Positions 36,101-45,342 of a DNA stretch of 64,000 bases are shown here, piece after piece. This stretch comes from JBGANR01 sp044222225. GTDB lineage: Bacteria; Actinomycetota; Actinomycetes; Mycobacteriales; Mycobacteriaceae. The translations under genes and the position numbers were made by a program. Where the stretch lies: NCBI GenBank assembly GCA_044222225.1, contig JBGANR010000022.1, forward strand, positions 1 to 64,000, written 5' to 3'. The notes below the pieces were generated by a model. It had not been told where the DNA came from. It was given only the letters and a program-made list of their open reading frames with translations, and searched no databases. How positions within the stretch are numbered: position 1 is the stretch's first letter; every line of letters starts with the position of its first letter.

Positions 36101-37488
36101 GCGAGGATCCGCTCCCGCTTGGCCCGGGCCTGATCCCGCAGGCTGCGCAGGTTCTTGATCTCCGAGCTCGCCGTCTTCGCCGAGTAGGCGCCCTTGGCGT
36201 CGGCGATCGCCTCGACCGCGGCGACGATCTCGGCGGTGCCGTCCCGAGCGACGTCCGAGAGCGGCACGGCGAGTCCCGCGACCTCGGCGGGCAGCTTGTC
36301 GTGCAGCACGTGCAGCGCCTGCGCCTTCTCGCTGACGACGAGCACCCGCTGCCCCTTGGCGAGCAGGGCCGAGACGAGATTGGCGATGGTATGGGTCTTG
36401 CCGGTACCGGGCGGTCCCTCGACGACGACGCCGGAGTCGAGACCCAACTGGGCGAGGATCTCGCGCTGTTCGGCATTGGAGACGAGCGGGTAGAGCGCGT
36501 CCTCGACGAGCTCGGCCGGTGACAGCGCCCCGGACGCCGCCAGACGCGCCATCCGCTCGGGCGCCTCGATCGGCTCGACGAGCTGCGCGAGCCCGATCGG
36601 CACCTCGGTGTGCTCGTGCCGCAGCGCGGCGATCATCGCGCGGTAGTAGTCGAGCAGCGGGCCGGAACTGCGTCGCCGCAGCACGAGCGCCGGGCTGTCG
36701 GTGAAGGACACGTCCCCGCCCTCGGGCAGGCGCGCGGCGAGCCCGGCGACGAACTCGGCGGCCGCCGGGGCGAGCGGCGAGGCGACCGTGCGAGCGAGGT
36801 CCTCGGCGTCGCCCGCGATCTCGGCGGCGCCGAAACCCTTGTAGGCGGCGAGCAGCTGCAGATCGCGGAGCTCCGGCACCGAACCCGACGCCAGCCGCAG
36901 CCGCACGATCCGCCGCGACGGGTCGCGCTCGGCGACCACGGGCTGGCTGACGACGTGCGTCCGGATGGCGTTCTCGGCCTCGTCGTCAGCCCGCTCCCCG
37001 ACGTCGCGGCCGACGGTGAGCAGCCCCGAGCACAGCACGAGTTCGACGGATTCCGGACGCTCGGCGAGCTCGTCGAGCATCTGGGACACGTGATCGTAGG
37101 ATTCCCGGGCGCCCTGGCCCGCGTCCGCCTGTTCCCGGGTCGATTCCGCGGGACCCGTCTCCGCGGCGATCGTGAGGGACACCTCGCCCGGCGTCGCCTC
37201 GGTGTCGGCGACGATGCCCGCGCCGTCGAGCCACAGCACCGACTCCTGGTCGGCGACGTCGCGGATGACGACCGAGCGGGCCTGTACGAGTTCCCGGATG
37301 AACTGCAGCAGCCGCAGCACGCGGGAGCGGCGGTCGTCCTCGGTCGACCGATGCGCCGCCCGCCACACGGGTGCCGACGCGCCGGCCGCCGCGTCCGTCG
37401 AATCGCTCGACGTCGCGTCCGCCGGGTCATCAGGCGCCGCGCCAGCCACGTCTTCGGGTGGAGCCGCGCCAATCGGGGTTTCGGTCAT
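33142..37488 (-). CDS. SF1 helicase with C-terminal Vsr-like (DUF559/MTES_1575) nuclease
   Basis: The 1,448-residue protein has an acidic N-terminal tail, a large N-region, Walker A GPPGTGKTHTIANLVSALL near residue 385, a long helical insertion (about 500-1,000), then SF1 motifs VVIVDEASQADIS, VVGDDRQCAPPGF, REHFRSMPEIIEYSSRQFYP, GTPPDFQGDERNVVFMGMVV and RRFNVATSRAMDQLWLF. The last about 110 residues hold AVECDGDEFRTT and RELRRCGWRFWRVRESEY, the Vsr-like nuclease core. This COG1112-type helicase-nuclease build occurs in anti-phage systems. No partner gene is evident. ATG 37488 has AGAAGG upstream. Confidence 0.8.
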   Translation of the reverse strand: MTETPIGAAPPEDVAGAAPDDPADATSSDSTDAAAGASAPVWRAAHRSTEDDRRSRVLRLLQFIRELVQARSVVIRDVADQESVLWLDGAGIVADTEATPGEVSLTIAAETGPAESTREQADAGQGARESYDHVSQMLDELAERPESVELVLCSGLLTVGRDVGERADDEAENAIRTHVVSQPVVAERDPSRRIVRLRLASGSVPELRDLQLLAAYKGFGAAEIAGDAEDLARTVASPLAPAAAEFVAGLAARLPEGGDVSFTDSPALVLRRRSSGPLLDYYRAMIAALRHEHTEVPIGLAQLVEPIEAPERMARLAASGALSPAELVEDALYPLVSNAEQREILAQLGLDSGVVVEGPPGTGKTHTIANLVSALLAKGQRVLVVSEKAQALHVLHDKLPAEVAGLAVPLSDVARDGTAEIVAAVEAIADAKGAYSAKTASSEIKNLRSLRDQARAKRERILADIWRLRESETRSVDVADGYSGTPAEVVRRVVAGAQTYTWLPGPLDGERSPLGGGEYTRLIGLLQARQPSWRDRLSHSLPDLDALLPDALAVDDICERIAAAPREKMVGSGSLLSILTGIDSARLTAVRGYCDHLSQAVGEVRSYSPRLQQLAEDVLSGDASYVWSRVGELSESVEAAEALDRKLATTNVEVARTGPRERAVFTDAAEFLEAGGQWRPRFRKPAPRKAVEDLRVAVTVDGRPPEDAAAMRAVADHLAVVDVVQTARERYADLGLELDDTGSRTANIGRLVRLDQQLRWISELVYWRDTLVHELESISPGGPRPKSLDEVEEVARQAGAIAAANDGVLARAELDRAATALSAEVEKGPSAEGDALVAALRGSNPTAIQTARRAFNAARAERDSQGALDLLLLRLRNKAPALCALVEETYEDASWADRAREIDAAWAWRRADTWARDNSDPGREGALSAALDAVEADVSQLTAQLAGACAWQECLERMTVEQSQALQSYRDHLTNLGKGSGKHAERFRAAAASAMGQARTAVPAWIMPISHVVTTIAPEPGAFDVVIVDEASQADISSLFLLWLAPRVIVVGDDRQCAPPGFRGAALDEVFAALDAKLPDIPRYMRDSFTPRSNLFSLLRSRFGHVVRLREHFRSMPEIIEYSSRQFYPDAPLVPVRQFGAERLPPLRATFVPDAEVTGKAGALVNRKEADAIVDAVAAAIADPAYAGLTMGVVVLQGQRQVDLIYRRLREKISAVDWIERRIRVGTPPDFQGDERNVVFMGMVVSGDRTWVALTRSESQRRFNVATSRAMDQLWLFHSVGIEQLKPNDLRASLLGYVEKTTAAVAPPMPKDVPADERREPFDSLYEQLVFRELADRGFYVTPKVEVNHRVIDLVVTGAKGRLAVECDGDEFRTTAEQARADMERERELRRCGWRFWRVRESEYLLDRDAALDGLWQALAARGVEPNSVSDAEAAGDDGWQPIDLLRE

Positions 37489-37599
37489 CGCGCCTTCTCG
37501 GTGTGCACCAGGTCTCCGACGAGCACCCGCCGGCGACGAGCTCTCACCGGCAGACGCTCCCCGATGTCCATCGGCGGCTGCCGACGGACCTGTAGGTCT

Positions 37600-37627
37600 C
37601 GTTGAGGTTGACACTCGCACCTCAACG
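37600..37627. promoter_or_regulatory. Inverted repeat upstream of the helicase-nuclease gene
   Basis: CGTTGAGGT at 37600-37608 pairs perfectly with ACCTCAACG at 37619-37627 over ten bases. It lies 112 bases upstream of the helicase start and about 100 bases after the deaD stop. With no T-run on the minus strand, an operator is as likely as a terminator. Confidence 0.4.
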
Positions 37628-37726
37628 GGGAAGGTTACCCGGTGCCCCCCACCGCTCCGCTACCGATCGGTCAGCCATGTCCGGCCGGTGTCGGCGTCCA
37701 CTCGCGCGGACGCCGACCGCCGGACG

Positions 37727-39454
37727 TCAGGCGCGCGGCCGGGCGCGATCGCTGGGGCGGAAGGCCGAGTTGCTCACCTTCGGACCCCGGGAGGCCGCCC
37801 GCGTCCGCGGCGTGCCCTCGTCCTTGCGCAGGGCGATGGGGACGCCGGCGATCCGGGTCGCCTTGAGTCCGTTCAACGCCTCACGGCTCAGATCCCGCGG
37901 CAGTTCGACCAGCGTGTGGTCGTGCCGGATGCTGATGTGACCGAAGTCGCGGCGCGACAGGCCGCCCTCGTTGGCGATCGCGCCGACGATCGCGCCCGGC
38001 GTCACGCGATTGCGCTTGCCGACCGCGATCCGGTAGGTCGCCAGGCCGCCGGTGCCGCCCGGAACACTCGAGCGCTCACGGCGCTCGCGCTCCTGCACGG
38101 CGCCACGCGGCGGATCCGGCGGCAGGAAGAACGATCCGTCCCGCGTCTCGAGCGCCAGCGCCGCGGCGACGTCGGCCATGGCCACGTCGTTGGCCCGGGC
38201 GTACTCCTCGACGAGCTTGCGGAAGGTGTCCAGGTCGCCCGACGCCAGGTTCTCGGTGATCGACTCACCGAACTTCGCGACGCGCTGCGCGTTGACGTCG
38301 TCGACCGACGGCAGGTCGATCTCCTGGAGCGGCTGCCGCGTGGCGCGCTCGATCGCACGGAGCATGTGGCGCTCCCGCGGCGAGACGAAGAGCAGCGCGT
38401 CGCCCTCGCGGCCTGCGCGGCCGGTGCGGCCGATGCGGTGGACGTACGACTCGGTGTCGTGTGGGATGTCGTAGTTGACCACCTGGCTGATCCGCGTCAC
38501 GTCGAGACCGCGGGCCGCGACGTCGGTGGCCACGAGGATGTCGAGCACCCCGTCGCGCAGCTGGCCGATCGTCCGCTCACGCTGTGCCTGAGCGAGGTCG
38601 CCGTTGATGGCGGCGGCCGAGAAGCCCCTGGCGCGCAGCTTCTCCGCGAGTTCTTCGGTGGCCTGCTTCGTCCGGACGAAGACGATCATCGCGTCGAAGT
38701 CGGTGACCTCGAGGACACGGGTGAGCGCGTCGAGCTTGCGCTGGTGGGAGACCTGCAGATAGCGCTGCGTGATGTTCGTGGCCGTCGTGGTCTTCGCCTC
38801 GACGGTGACCTCGGCCGGATTGTCGAGGTACTTCTGCGCCAGGCGCCCGATCGCGCGCGGCATCGTCGCCGAGAACAGCGCGACCTGCTTACCCTTCGGG
38901 GTGTCGGCGAGGATCCGCTCGACGTCCTCCTGGAAGCCCATCGTCAGCATCTCGTCGGCCTCGTCGAGGACGAGGAAGCGCAGCTTCGACAGGTCGAGGG
39001 TGCCCCGCTCGAGGTGGTCGATGACGCGGCCCGGCGTCCCGACGACCACCTGGGCCCCGCGCCGGAGCCCGGCGAGCTGGACCCCGTAGCTCTGACCGCC
39101 GTAGATCGGCAGCACGCGGACCCCGCGCAGATGCGAGGAGTACTTGCCGAAGGCCTCCGAGACCTGCAGCGCGAGCTCACGCGTCGGCGCGAGGACGAGC
39201 GCCTGCGGCTCGGTCTGGTCGGGGTCGAGGCGGGAGAGGATCGGCACCGCGAAGGCGGCGGTCTTACCGGTGCCGGTCTGCGCGAGCCCGACGACGTCAC
39301 GACCCTCGAGGAGGATCGGAATCGTCTGCGCCTGGATCGGCGAGGGGGTCTCGTAACCGACGTCCGAGATCGCACGCAGCACGGCGTCGTCGATGTCGAG
39401 GTCGGCGAAGGTCACGGATGCGGTGCGCGCGGCGGCGTCATCGTCGTTCGTCAT
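37727..39454 (-). CDS. deaD: DEAD-box ATP-dependent RNA helicase, DeaD/CsdA type
   Basis: This 575-residue protein has the Q motif (PSPIQAQTIPILLEGRDVVG), Walker A AQTGTGKTAA, PTRELALQV, GTPGR, DEAD (VLDEADEML), SAT (LFSATMP), and the second RecA domain (IVFVRTK, ATDVAARGLDV, HRIGRTGRAGR). Residues about 465-545 form a DbpA-type RNA-binding domain (YRIAVGKRNRVTPGAIVGAI). It remodels structured RNA, in ribosome assembly or RNA decay. A TACGCT box lies nine bases before ATG 39454. Confidence 0.95.
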   Translation of the reverse strand: MTNDDDAAARTASVTFADLDIDDAVLRAISDVGYETPSPIQAQTIPILLEGRDVVGLAQTGTGKTAAFAVPILSRLDPDQTEPQALVLAPTRELALQVSEAFGKYSSHLRGVRVLPIYGGQSYGVQLAGLRRGAQVVVGTPGRVIDHLERGTLDLSKLRFLVLDEADEMLTMGFQEDVERILADTPKGKQVALFSATMPRAIGRLAQKYLDNPAEVTVEAKTTTATNITQRYLQVSHQRKLDALTRVLEVTDFDAMIVFVRTKQATEELAEKLRARGFSAAAINGDLAQAQRERTIGQLRDGVLDILVATDVAARGLDVTRISQVVNYDIPHDTESYVHRIGRTGRAGREGDALLFVSPRERHMLRAIERATRQPLQEIDLPSVDDVNAQRVAKFGESITENLASGDLDTFRKLVEEYARANDVAMADVAAALALETRDGSFFLPPDPPRGAVQERERRERSSVPGGTGGLATYRIAVGKRNRVTPGAIVGAIANEGGLSRRDFGHISIRHDHTLVELPRDLSREALNGLKATRIAGVPIALRKDEGTPRTRAASRGPKVSNSAFRPSDRARPRA

Positions 39455-39651
39455 TGTCGTCCCAGCGTAGTCGGTCCCCGATCGCCCGGGAAACAGCGAT
39501 CCGGACCCGGGGCTCCAATCCGGACACTCGTTGCCGTAACCTTAGTCACAGGCACTCCAAACCTAATTCACACGTCCGCGCTCCGGGCCGCAGGGCCGCC
39601 GGCCGGGCGGCCGGAGGTCGGCGTCGTGAATGACCCACCAGGAGGTAGTAC

Positions 39652-41439
<1,788 letters not shown>

Positions 41440-41448
41440 CCGCTCCGG

Positions 41449-41479
41449 GCGGTCGTCGGGTCCGAGGCCCGACGACCGC
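41449..41479 (+). terminator. Terminator hairpin after the acyl-CoA synthetase gene
   Basis: Bases 41449-41460 (GCGGTCGTCGGG) pair perfectly with 41468-41479 across a seven-base loop, ten bases after the stop codon. The U-run is weak. Confidence 0.75.
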
Positions 41480-41510
41480 CGCGCGCGGACGTCTTATGCT
41501 TGACGGGCAC

Positions 41511-41592
41511 GCGCGAGTGGCGGAACTGGCAGACGCGCTGGATTTAGGTTCCAGTGTCTTAGGACGTGGGGGTTCGAGTCCCCTCTTGCGCA
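41511..41592 (+). tRNA. tRNA-Leu (anticodon TAG)
   Basis: The 82-base class II tRNA has acceptor GCGCGAG with CTTGCGC (one G-T pair), D-arm GTGGCGGAACTGGCAGACGCGC, anticodon stem CTGGA with TCCAG around loop TTTAGGT (anticodon TAG), a short variable arm and T-arm GGGGTTCGAGTCCCCT. The discriminator is A; CCA is not encoded. Confidence 0.96.
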
Positions 41593-41603
41593 CACGGACG
41601 GAC

Positions 41604-41641
41604 GGCCCCCGACCTGGGATGACGCTCCCCGGATCGGGGCC
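41604..41641 (+). terminator. Imperfect terminator hairpin after tRNA-Leu
   Basis: GGCCCCCGA at 41604-41612 pairs with TCGGGGCC at 41634-41641 with one bulged C, and TTCTCGTTC follows. It is placed 12 bases past the tRNA end. Confidence 0.6.
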
Positions 41642-41667
41642 TTCTCGTTCATGGAGGCATCAACGGC

Positions 41668-42374
41668 ATGAATCGTCGTTTCAGACAAGTCGATGTATTC
41701 GTGTGCGCATCTTCAGTCTGAACGCCGAGCTTCCGTTCGCCGGACATCCGACCCTGGGAACGGCGCGGGCATGGCTGGATGCGGGTGGCAGACCGGCGAA
41801 GCCGGGTGTGATCGTCCAGGAATGCGGCGTTGGACCGGTGCCCGTGCGCATCGACGCCGACCGGCTCGCCTTCGCCGGACCACCGCGTCTCCGTTCAGGT
41901 CCGGTCGACGCCGAGACGATCACAACGCTGCTCGAGATCCTCGGGATCGGACGCGATCGATTGGTGGATGCCGAGTGGCTCGACAACGGCCCCGGCTGGG
42001 TCGGCCTCCTGCTCGACCATGCGCGTACCGTCCTCGACCTCCGTCCGGATGCGTCGGCATATCCGGGACGCTGGGACATCGGCGTGATCGGCGCTCACGA
42101 TCCGGGCTCCGAGGCGGCATTCGAATTGCGGGCCTTCTTCACCGAGGGCGAAGAACCACTACGTGAAGACCCGGTGACGGGAAGCCTGAACGCCGCGGCC
42201 GCGGAATGGCTCATCGCCACCGGCCGCGCCGACGCACCGTACGTCGCCGCTCAGGGCACCGCGATGCGCCGGCGAGGGCGCATCCATGTCCACAGCGAGG
42301 ACGGCAGGCTGTGGGTGGGCGGTCGGGCCGAGGTCGTCCTCGCGGGATCGGTGACCCTGCCCGAGTTCGCGTAG
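41668..42374 (+). pseudogene. PhzF-family isomerase pseudogene with internal deletion and frameshift
   Basis: ATG 41668 begins MNRRFRQVDVF, the conserved PhzF start. Directly after, in a different frame, comes VRIFSLNAELPFAGHPTLG, which in intact PhzF proteins lies about 60 residues further on and includes the active-site region. The catalytic Glu segment and the NPVAVV stretch are gone, about 150 bases in all, with a frame change near 41700-41703. The rest (EDPVTGSLNAAAAEWL, then GRIHVHSEDGRLWVGGRAEVV) is well preserved. Intact PhzF is about 280 residues. No function is expected; a start within the second frame is missing. Confidence 0.75.
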
Positions 42375-42392
42375 CCCGGTCGCTCCAGCGAC

Positions 42393-43712
42393 TCAGCGCC
42401 AGCGATACCAGGCGGCCTGACGGCTGACGTCGGCGATCTCGGCCACGCGCGCCCAGGAGTTGTGCTGGGCGAGCAGGCGCGCGCTCGTGCCGAGCGCCTC
42501 ACCGACCTCGGCCGACAGGCCGAGCAGTGCGGAGAACGCCGCCGGGTCCGTCGAGTGGGCGAGATCGTGCACCGCCTGCCGCGCGGCGGCGTGCAGGTCC
42601 GCGATCACCGCTCCCGCGATCGGCGCGGCCGAGTCGTCCGATCCCTCGACCCAGGTGTCGTGCGATCCTTCGCCCCAGGTTTCGGCCGCGGCATGGGCGG
42701 CCGAGTCGGTCGGCCCGGTCGCGTCGCGGGACTCGGGAGCGGCGTCGTCGAGCGTCACGGTGATCGTCTCCTCGGTCGATGTCAGGCTGCGGATCCAGCT
42801 GCGACTGTGCCAGCGATACTCGACCTCGCCCCGGAGAGGCCGGTAGACCGCCGTGTACAGGGTGCCAAACGCGTTGTCGTAGTCGTGACTGAACACGCCG
42901 GGCCCCAGCATGGCCCGGGCCGTCTCCGTCACGCCGCCACCCTCGTCCACGACCGCGGTCAGCAGATCCTGCCGCTCGACGCTGCGGAAGCGGCGGGCGT
43001 GATCGGGGAACTCGGGCCGGCGGCCACGGTGATTGGTGGCCACCGGGTCCCGGGTGACCTCCGGCCGCATGCCCGGGCCGACGTAGGCGGTCACCGCGGC
43101 ACCGCTCGCGTCGACCATGGTCAGGTTGTAGAACATCGACACCGGGATCGTCTCGAGCCGGCGAACGGCCTCGTCGACGTCGCCGGCCACCTCCAGCAGG
43201 TAGCGCACGACCAAGGGAGCGGCGAAGCCGTCGCCGTCGCCCGGCCGTCCGCCGAAGGCCAGTGACACCGCCAGCCCGTCCTCGTTCATTCCGTCCAGCA
43301 GACCCCAGAGACAGTCCGACGTGCCGATCACTCGACGCGACCCGTACCGGGTCGAGCTGTGCACCCGCTCGAACAGCTCCAAGCCGTAGTCGTAGTTGCG
43401 CAGCAGCGCCGGTTCAGGCGAGCTCAGGGCGACCTGCGAGCACCCCGGGAGGAACCGCGGCGGGTTCCACAGGGTCAGCATCCGGGCGGCGGTCTCGTCT
43501 CCCCCGGCCAGTCCGACGAGCCGCTGCCAGGTGGGCACCAGCTCCGGCATGTGCCGGCGCAGCATGCTCTCGGCCGAGGCCAGATCCGGACGCGCGGCGT
43601 CGCCATCGCGGAGGTACCAGGCCCGATACGCCGGCCACACAGCGTCGAACAGGGCCTGCCAGCGGGCGGCGGGCCGGTCTTCGGTGATTCCGTAGAAGGT
43701 GAAGGAGGTCAT
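42393..43712 (-). CDS. C45-type Ntn hydrolase (acyltransferase/amidase-like) with C-terminal helix-turn-helix
   Basis: The 439-residue protein matches the peptidase C45/acyl-CoA:6-aminopenicillanate acyltransferase family: LPGCSQVAL near residues 88-96 (candidate nucleophile Cys), RNYDYGLELF, GMNEDGLAVSLAFGG and TNHRG. It shows no propeptide cleavage site that I can define. The C-terminal about 90 residues are unusual: AVIADLHAAARQAVHDLAH, then SWARVAEIADVSRQAAWYRW, an actinobacterial helix-turn-helix of the SW..I...GVSRQAA type. A leaderless promoter with two operators precedes ATG 43712, and a TetR gene lies just upstream. Confidence 0.75.
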   Translation of the reverse strand: MTSFTFYGITEDRPAARWQALFDAVWPAYRAWYLRDGDAARPDLASAESMLRRHMPELVPTWQRLVGLAGGDETAARMLTLWNPPRFLPGCSQVALSSPEPALLRNYDYGLELFERVHSSTRYGSRRVIGTSDCLWGLLDGMNEDGLAVSLAFGGRPGDGDGFAAPLVVRYLLEVAGDVDEAVRRLETIPVSMFYNLTMVDASGAAVTAYVGPGMRPEVTRDPVATNHRGRRPEFPDHARRFRSVERQDLLTAVVDEGGGVTETARAMLGPGVFSHDYDNAFGTLYTAVYRPLRGEVEYRWHSRSWIRSLTSTEETITVTLDDAAPESRDATGPTDSAAHAAAETWGEGSHDTWVEGSDDSAAPIAGAVIADLHAAARQAVHDLAHSTDPAAFSALLGLSAEVGEALGTSARLLAQHNSWARVAEIADVSRQAAWYRWR

Positions 43713-43760
43713 GCGTCAACAATATGTTGACACTGATGAACTGTCAATAAAATGTTGACA
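43713..43760 (-). promoter_or_regulatory. Leaderless promoter with two TetR-type operators for the C45 gene
   Basis: On the minus strand, TTGACA (43747-43742), a 17-base spacer and TATTGT (43724-43719) form a near-consensus promoter whose start point falls on the A of ATG 43712. Operator 1, GTCAACA-ATA-TGTTGAC (43715-43731), is perfect and covers the -10. Operator 2, TGTCAATA-AAA-TGTTGACA (43742-43760), has one mismatch and covers the -35. Their centres are 28 bases apart. Confidence 0.8.
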
Positions 43761-43774
43761 CCCGGTTCGGTCGC

Positions 43775-44377
43775 CTACGCCTCCACGGCGAGCGATCGCC
43801 AAGCGTGCTCGACGAGCCGCCGCGCGTAGTCGTCGTCGGGAACCTCGTGCAACACGAGGAACCGGTAGTAGACGGCTCCCCACACCATGTCCATCAACAC
43901 GTCGAGATCGACGCGTTCGGTCGAGAGCTCACCGCGACTCCGGCCGTGCTCGATGACCTGCCTGGTCGCATCACGTCGCGCGGCGACGAACTGCCGGCTG
44001 AGCACCTCGGCGAGCGAATCGTCGAACCGGCTCTCGGCCACGAGATCCAGGAAGGCCCGCCCGGCACCGGCCGTGAAGTAGTCAACGACTCCCTGGACCT
44101 CCGTCACCAGAGTGGACCGAGTGTTCCCCGACTCCTCGAACTCCGGGTAGGAGCCCTCCATCGAGTTGACCGCTTCGAGCAGCAGCACCGACTTGTTCTT
44201 CCACCAGCGGTAGATCGTCGACTTGCCGACACCGGCGCGCCGGGCGACCCCCTCGATGGTCACCTGGCGAAAGCCCGCCTCCTGCAGAAGCTCATACGCA
44301 GCCTGCAAGATCGCCCGTCGCGCCCCTTCGCTGCGCGGCCGGCCCCGCCGATCGGCCGACATGCCCTCTTCTGTCAC
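43775..44377 (-). CDS. TetR-family repressor controlling the C45 gene
   Basis: The 200-residue regulator has a helix-turn-helix at about residues 17-63 (ILQAAYELLQEAGFRQVTIE, then GVARRAGVGKSTIYRWWKNK). GTG 44377 was chosen over ATG 44362 because GGAGGTG stands seven bases upstream. The gene is 62 bases upstream of the C45 gene, with two matching palindromes between, so repression of the C45 promoter is the likely role. The C-terminal ligand domain (TetR_C type with DMVWGAVYYRFLV) is not specific enough to name an inducer. Confidence 0.88.
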   Translation of the reverse strand: MTEEGMSADRRGRPRSEGARRAILQAAYELLQEAGFRQVTIEGVARRAGVGKSTIYRWWKNKSVLLLEAVNSMEGSYPEFEESGNTRSTLVTEVQGVVDYFTAGAGRAFLDLVAESRFDDSLAEVLSRQFVAARRDATRQVIEHGRSRGELSTERVDLDVLMDMVWGAVYYRFLVLHEVPDDDYARRLVEHAWRSLAVEA

Positions 44378-44396
44378 GCAAACACACCTCCAATAA

Positions 44397-44412
44397 TGTG
44401 ACTCATATCACA
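44397..44412. promoter_or_regulatory. Perfect CRP/GlxR-type site between tetR and the cupin operon
   Basis: TGTGACTCATATCACA is an exact TGTGA-N6-TCACA palindrome. It lies 20 bases upstream of the TetR GTG and is centred about 66 bases upstream of the proposed cupin start point, a distance where CRP proteins can activate. It sits in an AT-rich gap. Confidence 0.7.
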
Positions 44413-44434
44413 CAAAATATTCCCGAACATCGCC

Positions 44435-44470
44435 TTGCGACCATTGCGATACGCGACGTATCGTATCGTC
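44435..44470 (+). promoter_or_regulatory. Putative leaderless promoter and inverted repeat before the cupin gene
   Basis: TTGCGA (44435-44440), 18 bases, then TATCGT (44459-44464) and six bases to ATG 44471 fit a sigma70-type leaderless promoter. An inverted repeat CGATAC-GCGAC-GTATCG (44447-44463) overlaps the -10 and could be an operator. Confidence 0.45.
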
Positions 44471-45304
44471 ATGGGTGACGGAGCCGACCGCCACGCAGTC
44501 ACGATAGTTTCAAACGCCGGGGGTACCGATGCCATACTCAGCCGCCACACGACCCACGCGAACCACCGCGCCGATCTCCACATTGACAGCCCGAGCCGGG
44601 GACACCGGCAGTTCGACTCCTTGATGCGGCGGGGCACTCGCCCGGGCGTCGAGGACCCCGATCGCGATCTCCACCTCAACCAGCTGATCCCGAAGCCGTG
44701 GGGTTACGAGTATCGGGTATACGCCGACCAGCTCTTCGACCTATGGCAATTATGCCTGCGACCCGGCCTACGCACATCGATGCACGCCCATCCCCGCAAG
44801 ACCACCTACCTGCTCTGCCTCGGTGGAAACGGCCGCATATCGGGACTGAGCACATCCGTCGACATCACGTCGGGCGACCTCGCAAAAATCGACCGAGGAG
44901 CATTTCATCGGACCACCAACACGTCCGCTTCCCGCGATCTCCATCTGATCGAGGTCGAGACCCCACGCAACAAGCTCGATCTGATCCGCCTACAGGACGA
45001 CTACGATCGGGCAGGCCGGAGCTACGAAACGAAAAGCGTCGACATGCGAACCGCGCTCCGCCGTGTCCCCTACATTCCCGACGGCCACATGTGCCGCACA
45101 TCTCCAGACGGCCGCTTCGGCTACGCCGTGACGTCCGGAATGGATATCCACTACAGAGGAATAACCCAAGGCGAGTTTCATGTTCCGATCGGGATCGGAG
45201 CGTTTCTGGCGCCAGAACTCGAGATACTCAGCAGCGTCGATGACACGGCGCACTCGCCACTCGACTACGACACCTACTACCTTTCGATCACTCACAATCT
45301 CTGA
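44471..45304 (+). CDS. Cupin-domain protein, first gene of the DJ-1/ferritin-like cluster
   Basis: The 277-residue protein has PKPWGYEYRVYADQLFDLWQ, then LRPGLRTSMHAHPRKTTYLLCLGG, a cupin motif with the usual His pair, and IDRGAFHRTTNTSASRDLHLIEVETPRNK. This pattern is found in small cupins of sugar-phosphate isomerase or capsule type. The first about 60 residues lack a match and the true start could be ATG 44624. Metal binding is likely; the substrate is unknown. The leaderless promoter supports ATG 44471. The next gene is 38 bases away in the same direction. Confidence 0.6.
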   Translation: MGDGADRHAVTIVSNAGGTDAILSRHTTHANHRADLHIDSPSRGHRQFDSLMRRGTRPGVEDPDRDLHLNQLIPKPWGYEYRVYADQLFDLWQLCLRPGLRTSMHAHPRKTTYLLCLGGNGRISGLSTSVDITSGDLAKIDRGAFHRTTNTSASRDLHLIEVETPRNKLDLIRLQDDYDRAGRSYETKSVDMRTALRRVPYIPDGHMCRTSPDGRFGYAVTSGMDIHYRGITQGEFHVPIGIGAFLAPELEILSSVDDTAHSPLDYDTYYLSITHNL

Positions 45305-45342
45305 AATCAGGCATCGCACAATCCATGAAGGAGCACACGACC

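Noticed and set aside
41496..41667. Extension of the phzF frame upstream through tRNA-Leu
   Set aside because: It would translate the tRNA gene. The real PhzF start is ATG 41668 in another frame.
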